10,885 nucleotides of DNA from Actinomycetota bacterium (GTDB lineage Bacteria; Actinomycetota; Thermoleophilia; Gaiellales; Gaiellaceae). The position numbers and the translations under genes are program-made. Location: positions 1 through 10,885 of the forward strand of contig PMXT01000135.1 of the NCBI GenBank assembly GCA_003170995.1, in the 5' to 3' direction. Position 1 is the first letter of the stretch, and each line of letters opens with the position of its first letter. Below the pieces are notes generated by a model. That model did not search any database, had not been told where the DNA came from, and saw nothing but the letters and a program-made list of their open reading frames with translations. This document shows, in pieces, positions 5,213 to 10,885 of this stretch.

Positions 5213-5247
5213 GTGTAGGCCTAGCGGGATAGTCCCTGAACCTACAC
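5213..5247 (+). promoter_or_regulatory. Candidate ANTAR-target hairpin in the transketolase leader
   Basis: GTGTAGG (5213-5219) pairs perfectly with CCTACAC (5241-5247). Inside it CGGG (5225-5228) and CCTG (5235-5238) enclose the hexaloop ATAGTC with A1 and G4. Positions 5215-5239 match 3958-3982 in the ANTAR gene leader at 22 of 25 bases. The hairpin could also fold as GGGA/TCCC with a 3-nt loop. CCTAC (5241-5245) is also complementary to GTAGG at 5325-5329, which overlaps the tkt ribosome binding site, so opening the hairpin could mask that site. The pairing is short and this last point is weak. It ends 88 nt before the tkt start. Confidence 0.4.
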
Positions 5248-5335
5248 GCACTGCCGCAATCGACACCAACCGTTCCGCGCCTCCGCCCTGATGCATATCG
5301 TTTAGCAACTGGGTACAGACAACCGTAGGAGCAAC

Positions 5336-7360
5336 GTGGCAGAAACGGACATTCGAGCGCAATCGATCCTCACCTTCCGGACGCTGGCGATGGACGCTGT
5401 CCAGAAGGCGAACTCGGGCCATCCCGGCACCGCCATGGCGCTGGCGCCGCTCGCCTATTTGCTCTTCACGAAGCACCTGCGTCACAACCCCGCCAACCCC
5501 AATTGGCCAAACCGTGACCGCTTCGTCCTCTCGGCCGGGCACGCCTGCATTCTCCAGTACGCCGCACTGCACCTCGCCGGCTACGACCTGGGTCTCGACG
5601 ACCTGAAACAGTTTCGTCAGTGGGCGTCGCGTACGCCCGGTCACCCCGAGCACTTCGTCACTGCGGGCGTAGAGACGACTACCGGCCCGCTCGGAGCGGG
5701 ATTCTCCAACGCCGTCGGCTTCGCCATCGCCGAGCGCTTCCTCGCCGACCACTTCAACCGGCCCGGGCACGAGATCGTGGATCACAACGTCTATGTCATC
5801 TGCTCTGACGGCGACTTGATGGAGGGAATCTCGAGCGAAGCTGCATCCGTCGCCGGTCAGCTTGGCCTAGAGAAGCTCATCGTCTTCTACGACGCCAACC
5901 GCATCACGATCGACGGGGCCACCTCGATCTCCTTCAGCGCCGACAACGTCGGCCGCCGACTCGAAGCACAGGGCTGGCACGTGCAGTGGGCCGAGGATGC
6001 CAATGACCTCGATGGGCTCGACCAAGCGATCGAGATTGCCAAGGCCGAGCACGAGCGACCCTCGCTCGTGGTGGTGCGTTCGCACATCGGTTACGGCGCT
6101 CCGCACCTCGTCGATACGGCCAAGGCGCATGGGGCGCCGCTCGGAGCGGAAGAGGTGCGCGCCGCCAAGATCGCGCTCGGCGCCGACCCCGACAAGGATT
6201 TCGCCGTCTCCGACGGTGTCTACGCGCACATGAGCCAGCTGGAGCGCGGCGCCTCGCTCGAAGCCTCCTGGCGTGAGCAGTTCGAACGCTGGAGTGTCGC
6301 GTTTCCGGCGGCGCGCGAAGACTGGGATCAAGCTTGGAGCGGAGAGGCGAGGCCCGGCTGGCAGCAAGCACTGCCTGTGTTCGAGAGTGGCGAAGGAAGC
6401 GCAATGGCGACGCGCGACGCCAGCCACAAGGTGATGCAAGCGCTCGAGCCCTACACGCCGACGATGATCGGTGGCTCCGCCGATCTGGCCGAATCGGTCA
6501 GGACGGAGTTCACGGGCGGGGGCCTTTTCGCCGCGACGCACTCCGGTCGCAACATCGCCTTCGGCGTCCGCGAGCACGGCATGGGTGGGATCGTCAACGG
6601 CCTCGCCCTGCATGGCGGGATAGTCAAGCCCTACGGCTCGACCTTCTTTGTCTTCTCCGACTACATGCGACCGGCGATCAGGTTGTCCGCGCTCGGCCGC
6701 GTGCCTGTTGTGTGGGTTTACTCGCACGACTCGATCGGGGTCGGCGAGGACGGCCCGACACACCAGCCGATCGAGCACTACATGGCGCTGCGCGCGATTC
6801 CTAACCTCTGGTTCGTTAGGCCGGCCGATGCGAACGAAGCCGTCTACTCCTGGAAGATCGCCATGGAGCGCAAGGACGGCCCGGTCGCGCTGGCGCTAAC
6901 GAGGCAAAAGGTTCCAGTTCTCGATCGCACGGAGATGGGGGCGGCGTCGGGTGTCGAACGCGGCGCCTACGTCCTCTGGCAGGCGGAGGAGGGAGACAAG
7001 CTGCCCGAGTTGATCTTCATCGCCACGGGCTCGGAAGTGGCCGCGACCCTCGAAGCGGCAAGAGCTCTGCTCGAGCAAGATGTCCGCTCGCGCGTCGTCT
7101 CGATGCCGTGCTGGGAGCTGTTCGAATTGCAGAGCGAGGAGTACCGCGAGAGCGTTCTCCCCTCCGAGGTGCCGCTCCGGCTATCGGTCGAGGCCGGGAT
7201 CTCTCTCGGTTGGCAGCGCTGGGTCGGCGATCGCGGCACTTCCGTGGCGATCGACCACTTCGGTGCCTCCGCACCTGGCGGTGAGTTGATGAAGCGATTC
7301 GGCTTCACGGCCGAGAACGTCGTCGCCCAGGCTCAGGCCTTACTCGCACGATTTTCGTGA
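5336..7360 (+). CDS. tkt: Transketolase
   Basis: Transketolase moves two-carbon ketol units between sugar phosphates in the cytosol with thiamine diphosphate and a divalent metal: xylulose 5-phosphate with ribose 5-phosphate or erythrose 4-phosphate. The 674 residues equal the usual bacterial length. Seen in order: the N-terminal signature [20 protein letters not shown] (60-79) preceded by SGHPG (27-31); [12 protein letters not shown] (117-128); the diphosphate and metal motif SDGDLMEG (157-164) with downstream N188 in DANRITIDG; the pyrimidine-domain GVREHGMGG at about 409-418, carrying the catalytic glutamate; and the sugar-binding [12 protein letters not shown] at about 470. A C-terminal domain follows from about 540. 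The start is GTG 5336 with GTAGGAG ending 4 nt upstream. It heads the tkt-rpiB-tal-pgi-gnd operon. Its unusually long upstream region (417 nt) holds the structured elements noted separately. Confidence 0.97.
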   Translation: MAETDIRAQSILTFRTLAMDAVQKANSGHPGTAMALAPLAYLLFTKHLRHNPANPNWPNRDRFVLSAGHACILQYAALHLAGYDLGLDDLKQFRQWASRTPGHPEHFVTAGVETTTGPLGAGFSNAVGFAIAERFLADHFNRPGHEIVDHNVYVICSDGDLMEGISSEAASVAGQLGLEKLIVFYDANRITIDGATSISFSADNVGRRLEAQGWHVQWAEDANDLDGLDQAIEIAKAEHERPSLVVVRSHIGYGAPHLVDTAKAHGAPLGAEEVRAAKIALGADPDKDFAVSDGVYAHMSQLERGASLEASWREQFERWSVAFPAAREDWDQAWSGEARPGWQQALPVFESGEGSAMATRDASHKVMQALEPYTPTMIGGSADLAESVRTEFTGGGLFAATHSGRNIAFGVREHGMGGIVNGLALHGGIVKPYGSTFFVFSDYMRPAIRLSALGRVPVVWVYSHDSIGVGEDGPTHQPIEHYMALRAIPNLWFVRPADANEAVYSWKIAMERKDGPVALALTRQKVPVLDRTEMGAASGVERGAYVLWQAEEGDKLPELIFIATGSEVAATLEAARALLEQDVRSRVVSMPCWELFELQSEEYRESVLPSEVPLRLSVEAGISLGWQRWVGDRGTSVAIDHFGASAPGGELMKRFGFTAENVVAQAQALLARFS

Positions 7361-7379
7361 AAAACTCCCTAAGGAGAGA

Positions 7380-7850
7380 ATGATGAAGGTCGCCGTCGCG
7401 TTTGATCACCGAGGCGTTGAGCTGCGCGAGGCCGTGCTCGAAGCGGTCACGCAGGCTGGTTGCGACGTGATCGATTTGGGAGTCGAGAACGCGAGCGTTC
7501 GCGTCGACTACCCGGACCAGGCCTCGGACGTGGCCGAGCAGATCCGTTCCGGTCGGGCCGAGCGCGGAATACTCGTCTGTGGCTCGGGAGTGGGCGCCTG
7601 TGTGGCTGCCTGCAAGGTGCCGGGCATTCGCGCCGCAATCTGCCACGACGCCTACTCGGCTCACCAGGGCGTCGAGCACGACGATATGAACGTCCTCTGC
7701 CTGGGCTCTGGGATAGTCGGCGAGGCGCTCGCGCGAGAGCTGGTACGAGCCTTCCTGGCCGCGCGCTTCGACGAGAGTGACCCCCGTTACGCCGAGCGAC
7801 TGAAAAAGGTCGAGCAGATAGAGCACGACGCCGCGCGGAAGCTCGCATAA
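7380..7850 (+). CDS. rpiB: Ribose-5-phosphate isomerase B (RpiB/LacAB family)
   Basis: The enzyme interconverts ribose 5-phosphate and ribulose 5-phosphate, feeding the transketolase and transaldolase steps. The 156 residues fit the usual 145-160. Seen: the N-terminal strand VAVAFDHRG (D9, H10), the segment VDYPDQASDVAEQI, the active-site loop GILVCGSGVGACVAA with C67 as the likely catalytic base, and KVPGIRAAICHDAYSA followed by EHDDMNVLCLGSGIVG, which binds the phosphate and ring oxygens. The variant S-A-H-Q-G-V-E-H replaces the more common A-R-L-R-E-H, leaving the histidine in place. AAGGAGAG lies just upstream; ATG 7380 is followed directly by ATG 7383, and either may start. It begins 19 nt after tkt. 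The family also includes galactose-6-phosphate isomerase subunits, but the operon supports RpiB. Confidence 0.92.
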   Translation: MMKVAVAFDHRGVELREAVLEAVTQAGCDVIDLGVENASVRVDYPDQASDVAEQIRSGRAERGILVCGSGVGACVAACKVPGIRAAICHDAYSAHQGVEHDDMNVLCLGSGIVGEALARELVRAFLAARFDESDPRYAERLKKVEQIEHDAARKLA

Positions 7851-7897
7851 CAGCAGGGGTGTGGTTTGGAAAAAGAACGATGGTGAGGGAGGAAGCG

Positions 7898-9010
7898 ATG
7901 GCGAAAAGCAGGCTGCAGCAACTGGCGGAATTGGGCCAGAGCGTCTGGATCGACTCGCTCTCGCGCGAGATGCTCGAGACGGGCGAGCTCGAGCGGCTGA
8001 TTCGCGAGGACTCGGTGAGTGGGGTTACGAGCAACCCGACCATCTTTCAGAAGGCGCTCGCCGAAGGCGACTGGTACGACAGCGAGCTGCGCGAGCTGGC
8101 CTCGCTCAACGACTCGCGCGAGATCTTCTTCCGGCTCGCCGAGCACGATGTCACGGATGCCTGTGATCTACTGCGCTCCGTTCACGAGAAGACAGGCGGC
8201 CGCGATGGCTTCGTCTCGCTCGAAGTCGATCCCGCGCTCGCCTACGACACCGAGCGCACCTACGAGCAGACTCTTCGCTTGCACAGCGATATCGATCGTC
8301 CCAACCTGCTCGTCAAGATTCCAGCCACCCGCCCCGGCCTGCCGGCGATAGAAGACGCGACCGCCGCCGGTCACTCGGTGAACGTCACTCTCATCTTCTC
8401 GCTCCAGCGCTATGCCGAAGTCGTAGACGCCTACCTGCGCGGTCTCGAGCGACGCATCGCCGCCGCGAGTGACATCGGGTGCATCAACTCGGTGGCCAGC
8501 TTCTTCGTCTCGCGCGTCGATAGCGAAGCCGACCAGCGTCTCGAGGTGATCGGCAGCCCCGAAGCACTCGCTCTACGCGGGAAGCTCGCCGTCGCCAATG
8601 CAAAGCTGGCCTACCGCCACTTCCAAGAAGTGTTCTCCAGCGAGCGCTGGCAGTACCTGGCGTCGAAGGGCGCTCGCATTCAACGTTGCCTCTGGGCCTC
8701 GACCTCGACCAAGAACCCGGCCTACCCCGACACTCTCTACGTCGATGAGCTGATCGGCCCCGATACGGTGAACACGATGCCGATCGAGACCATCCGCGCC
8801 TTCCAGGAGCGCGGCACGGCCGCAGCAACGCTCGCGCAGGGCGCCGACGAGGCAAAGCTCGTGCTCGAGCAGCTCGAGGCGGCCGGAGTTTCCTACGCAG
8901 AGGTAACGGACACGCTAGAGGCCGAGGGCGTACAGAAGTTCGCGAACTCCTTCGACGAGCTACTGAGCGGAATCGAGACAAAGTTACAGAAGCTGGAGGT
9001 GGGTCGGTGA
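7898..9010 (+). CDS. tal: Transaldolase
   Basis: Transaldolase transfers a dihydroxyacetone unit from sedoheptulose 7-phosphate to glyceraldehyde 3-phosphate through a Schiff base. The protein has 370 residues, as in the longer actinobacterial and cyanobacterial type. Seen: QSVWIDSLSREML (14-26), the signature SGVTSNPTIFQKA (41-53), the Schiff-base lysine K140 in NLLVKIPAT, NVTLIFSLQRYAEVV after the active site, SVASFFVSRVD, and WASTSTKNPAYPDTLYV. ATG 7898 is chosen over GTG 7859 and ATG 7880 because AGGGAGGA (7886-7893) lies just before it and homologous sequence starts with the LQQLAELGQS segment. It lies 47 nt after rpiB and overlaps pgi by 4 nt. Confidence 0.96.
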   Translation: MAKSRLQQLAELGQSVWIDSLSREMLETGELERLIREDSVSGVTSNPTIFQKALAEGDWYDSELRELASLNDSREIFFRLAEHDVTDACDLLRSVHEKTGGRDGFVSLEVDPALAYDTERTYEQTLRLHSDIDRPNLLVKIPATRPGLPAIEDATAAGHSVNVTLIFSLQRYAEVVDAYLRGLERRIAAASDIGCINSVASFFVSRVDSEADQRLEVIGSPEALALRGKLAVANAKLAYRHFQEVFSSERWQYLASKGARIQRCLWASTSTKNPAYPDTLYVDELIGPDTVNTMPIETIRAFQERGTAAATLAQGADEAKLVLEQLEAAGVSYAEVTDTLEAEGVQKFANSFDELLSGIETKLQKLEVGR

Positions 9011-10380
9011 GAGCATTCACGGCGAGCGAGTTGATCGAAAAGATCTGGGCTCGCGATGCCTCCCTCTGGACATCGAGCGGCGAAGAGAAGTGGCTCGGCT
9101 GGCTGGATGCTCCGGAGCGATCCCATGCTCAAACGGGCGAGATACTCAGCTTTGCCGAGCGGGCGCTCGAGGGGGTCGAGAACGTCTTGCTCCTCGGCAT
9201 GGGCGGTTCGAGCCTGGCGCCCGAGGTGATACGACTCGCCTTCGGCTCGACGAGCTTCCATGTACTCGATTCGACTCACCCGACGGCCGTGCGCCGGCTT
9301 GCATCCGAGCTCGACCCCTCTTCGACCTTCGTTCTGGTCTCCTCGAAATCGGGCTCGACGATCGAAACCCGATCGCACCTTGCGTACTTCTGGACCTGGG
9401 CTAACGAGCAAGGCAAGCGCTTCGCCGCTGTCACCGATCCCGGTAGTGCTCTGGAGAAGCTGGCTCGCGAGCGCGACTTCTCGGGCGTACTGGCAGGCGA
9501 GCCGACAATCGGCGGCCGTTTCTCGGCACTCTCGCCCTTCGGCATAGTCCCGGCCGCCTTGATGGGCGTCGATATCGAGCGGCTGCTTTCGCGCGCCGAG
9601 GAGATGGCCGAAGCCTGCCGCGGGACCGACGGGAACCCCGGTTTGGCACTGGGATTGGAGCTCGGAGAGGGCTGGCGCGAGGGACGCGACAAGGTCTGCA
9701 TTCCCGAGCACGCAAGCGGATTCTCGCTCTGGGCCGAGCAGCTGATCGCGGAATCCACCGGCAAGCAGGGCAAGGGACTCGTGCCGGCGCCGGGCGAGCA
9801 CCCCGGCGACACCGATCGCCAGGCGGTCGAGCTCAGGCTCGACAGCCCCTACGAGCTCGCGCAGGAGTTCTTCCGCTGGGAATTCGCGGTCGCCGTCGCC
9901 GGCGCCTACCTCGAGATCAACCCCTTCGATCAGCCGAACGTGCAGGAGGCGAAGGACAGGACGAGCGCCATTCTCTCCTCGGGCACCGCGCCAGATCTCG
10001 AGCCAAGCGGGAGCCTCGACGAGCTGCTCGCGGCGGCGGGTCACGGCGACTACATCGCCATCCTCGGCTTCGTCGATCCGACTCCCGAGAACAACGCGAA
10101 GCTCGCCGCGCTGGCCAGACGCGCAAGCGAGACCACCGGTTGCGTCGTCACCCGCGGCTTCGGCCCCCGCTATCTGCATTCCACCGGTCAGCTGCACAAG
10201 GGCGGTAAGGCCAACGGACTGTTCATACAGGTCGTGGACGACCTGGGCGAGGAGCTCGCGATTCCGGGACACGACTTTGGTTTTCGGCGCCTGATCGGAG
10301 CTCAAGCGGCCGGCGACTTCGCGGCACTGAAGGAGCATGGAAGGCCCGTCGTTCGTATTCGATTGGAGGAGGAGCTATGA
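9007..10380 (+). CDS. pgi: Glucose-6-phosphate isomerase, short form
   Basis: The enzyme interconverts glucose 6-phosphate and fructose 6-phosphate, joining the pentose phosphate cycle to glycolysis. It has 457 residues, against about 550 for the E. coli type, and resembles the isomerase half of the fused transaldolase-isomerase proteins of some actinobacteria and cyanobacteria. The two sugar-isomerase (SIS) halves show LLLGMGGSSLAPEV (61-74), the phosphate loop SSKSGSTIET (112-121), GGRFSALSPFG (169-179), the glutamate-bearing WAEQLIAESTGKQGKG (242-257), NPFDQPNVQEAK (305-316, with probable catalytic K316) and RYLHSTGQLHKGG (388-400). GTG 9007 overlaps the tal TGA in the sequence GTGA, with GGAGGTG (8995-9001) just before, so translation is probably coupled to tal. 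Confidence 0.94.
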   Translation: MRAFTASELIEKIWARDASLWTSSGEEKWLGWLDAPERSHAQTGEILSFAERALEGVENVLLLGMGGSSLAPEVIRLAFGSTSFHVLDSTHPTAVRRLASELDPSSTFVLVSSKSGSTIETRSHLAYFWTWANEQGKRFAAVTDPGSALEKLARERDFSGVLAGEPTIGGRFSALSPFGIVPAALMGVDIERLLSRAEEMAEACRGTDGNPGLALGLELGEGWREGRDKVCIPEHASGFSLWAEQLIAESTGKQGKGLVPAPGEHPGDTDRQAVELRLDSPYELAQEFFRWEFAVAVAGAYLEINPFDQPNVQEAKDRTSAILSSGTAPDLEPSGSLDELLAAAGHGDYIAILGFVDPTPENNAKLAALARRASETTGCVVTRGFGPRYLHSTGQLHKGGKANGLFIQVVDDLGEELAIPGHDFGFRRLIGAQAAGDFAALKEHGRPVVRIRLEEEL

Positions 10381-10885
10381 GGCTGGGCATGGTTGGGATG
10401 GGCCGCATGGGCGGCAACATGGTCGAGCGCTTGCGCCGTTCCGGTCACGAGGTCGAGACCTACGCGCGCACCAACCCGGCACGCACGGCGACCTCGCTGG
10501 TCGATCTCGTCGGCAAGCTCGAGCATCCGCGAGTCGTCTGGCTGATGATCCCGGCCGGTGACCCGACCGAGCAGTCTTTCCAGGAGCTGCTCGGACTGCT
10601 CGAAAAGGACGACCTCATCGTCGACGGCGGCAACTCTCACTTCACCGACTCCAAGCGACGCGCCGAGCTGGCCGAGAAGCAGGGCATTCACTTCGTCGAC
10701 GCCGGAGTCTCGGGCGGAGTTTGGGGTCTGGAGAACGGCTACTGCGTGATGGTCGGCGGTAAACCCGAGGTCGTCGCGCGCGTCGAGCCCCTCTTCCTCG
10801 ACCTGGCGCCGGAGGGAGGCTACGCGCACGTTGGCGCCAACGGCGCCGGGCACTTCACGAAGATGGTCCACAACGGCATCGAGTA
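10377..10885 (+). CDS. gnd: 6-phosphogluconate dehydrogenase (decarboxylating), short form, 5' part
   Basis: The enzyme oxidises and decarboxylates 6-phosphogluconate to ribulose 5-phosphate, the last oxidative step of the pathway and the substrate source for RpiB. The visible 169 codons run off the right edge. Seen: a Rossmann nucleotide-binding start MRLGMVGMGRMGGNM (1-15), VVWLMIPAGDPTE (53-65), IVDGGNSHFTDSKRR (81-95), the substrate loop DAGVSGGVWGLENGYCVMVGG (108-128, key residues S112-G-G) and HFTKMVHNGIE (159-169) with catalytic K162. The motif spacing fits the shorter, about 300-residue GndA/YqeC-type enzymes common in actinobacteria. R31-T32 after the second strand might meet the 2'-phosphate of NADP, but cofactor preference is not certain. 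ATG 10377 overlaps the pgi TGA in ATGA, with GGAGGAGG just upstream. Confidence 0.94.
   Translation, partial: MRLGMVGMGRMGGNMVERLRRSGHEVETYARTNPARTATSLVDLVGKLEHPRVVWLMIPAGDPTEQSFQELLGLLEKDDLIVDGGNSHFTDSKRRAELAEKQGIHFVDAGVSGGVWGLENGYCVMVGGKPEVVARVEPLFLDLAPEGGYAHVGANGAGHFTKMVHNGIE

Noticed and set aside
4922..5218. 98-codon plus-strand frame between the NIPSNAP gene and tkt
   Set aside because: It has no ribosome binding site, follows a terminator hairpin, and its span is better explained by the RNA elements.
5020..5335. TPP riboswitch upstream of the thiamine-dependent transketolase
   Set aside because: GACGCAGGGAGT resembles the 3' end of the TPP consensus, but the CTGAGA and GAACCTGA segments needed for the aptamer are missing.
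4988..5785. 265-codon minus-strand frame at the start of tkt
   Set aside because: Over half is antisense to transketolase, and the remainder covers the structured leader; no domain is recognisable.
5867..6778. 303-codon minus-strand frame inside tkt
   Set aside because: It is an antisense shadow of transketolase with no independent signals.
8893..10338. 481-codon minus-strand frame opposite pgi
   Set aside because: Although long, it is fully antisense to the isomerase, whose SIS motifs are unmistakable.
1..10885. CRISPR array, tRNA or rRNA genes
   Set aside because: No regularly spaced direct repeats, no cloverleaf with TTCGAAT-type arm and no rRNA-like segments were seen on either strand.

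Overview
The window looks like a high-GC actinobacterial chromosome. Three things point there: a histidine kinase with a HisKA_2-type phosphoacceptor paired with an ANTAR response regulator (the PdtaS/PdtaR type known from actinobacteria), GTG starts, and promoters so close to start codons that transcripts would be leaderless or nearly so. The deep-branching class Thermoleophilia fits the pentose-phosphate gene order, but that placement is an inference. The DNA divides into a transposon-associated left part (1 to about 1600), a largely non-coding stretch (about 1600-2490), a signalling block (2508-4918), a structured-looking intergenic region (4919-5335) and a central-carbon operon (5336 to the right edge).

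Left part: an IS1595-family transposase on the minus strand runs off the left edge. Its promoter spacer holds a near-palindrome, and an inverted copy of it lies about 800 bp away. Between the two copies are a 205-residue four-helix membrane protein of unknown function and, convergent with it and sharing a CTAG at the stop codons, a 43-residue zinc-ribbon-like microprotein. The membrane gene uses TTA and TCA codons and looks less biased than the genes on the right, consistent with acquired DNA.

Signalling block: a GAF/HisKA_2/HATPase kinase is followed after 147 nt by a receiver-ANTAR regulator, which is followed 2 nt later by a NIPSNAP-like small protein. ANTAR proteins bind RNA hairpins with hexanucleotide loops carrying A1 and G4. 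A 25-nt segment that can fold into such a hairpin lies in the leader of the ANTAR gene and again, with 22 of 25 bases identical, in the leader of the transketolase operon. This suggests, but does not prove, that the ANTAR regulator acts on its own message and on the sugar-phosphate operon.

Carbon operon: tkt, rpiB, tal, pgi and gnd (cut by the right edge) are co-directional, with gaps of 19 and 47 nt and then 4-nt start/stop overlaps. Together they interconvert pentose and hexose phosphates, and gnd links them to the oxidative branch.

A second structured element (about 42 nt, with a compensatory base-pair change between copies) occurs at 1812-1853 and 5024-5066, with a partial third copy at 5139. 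I do not recognise it as a known riboswitch class. It and the putative ANTAR hairpins are the most interesting parts of the window.
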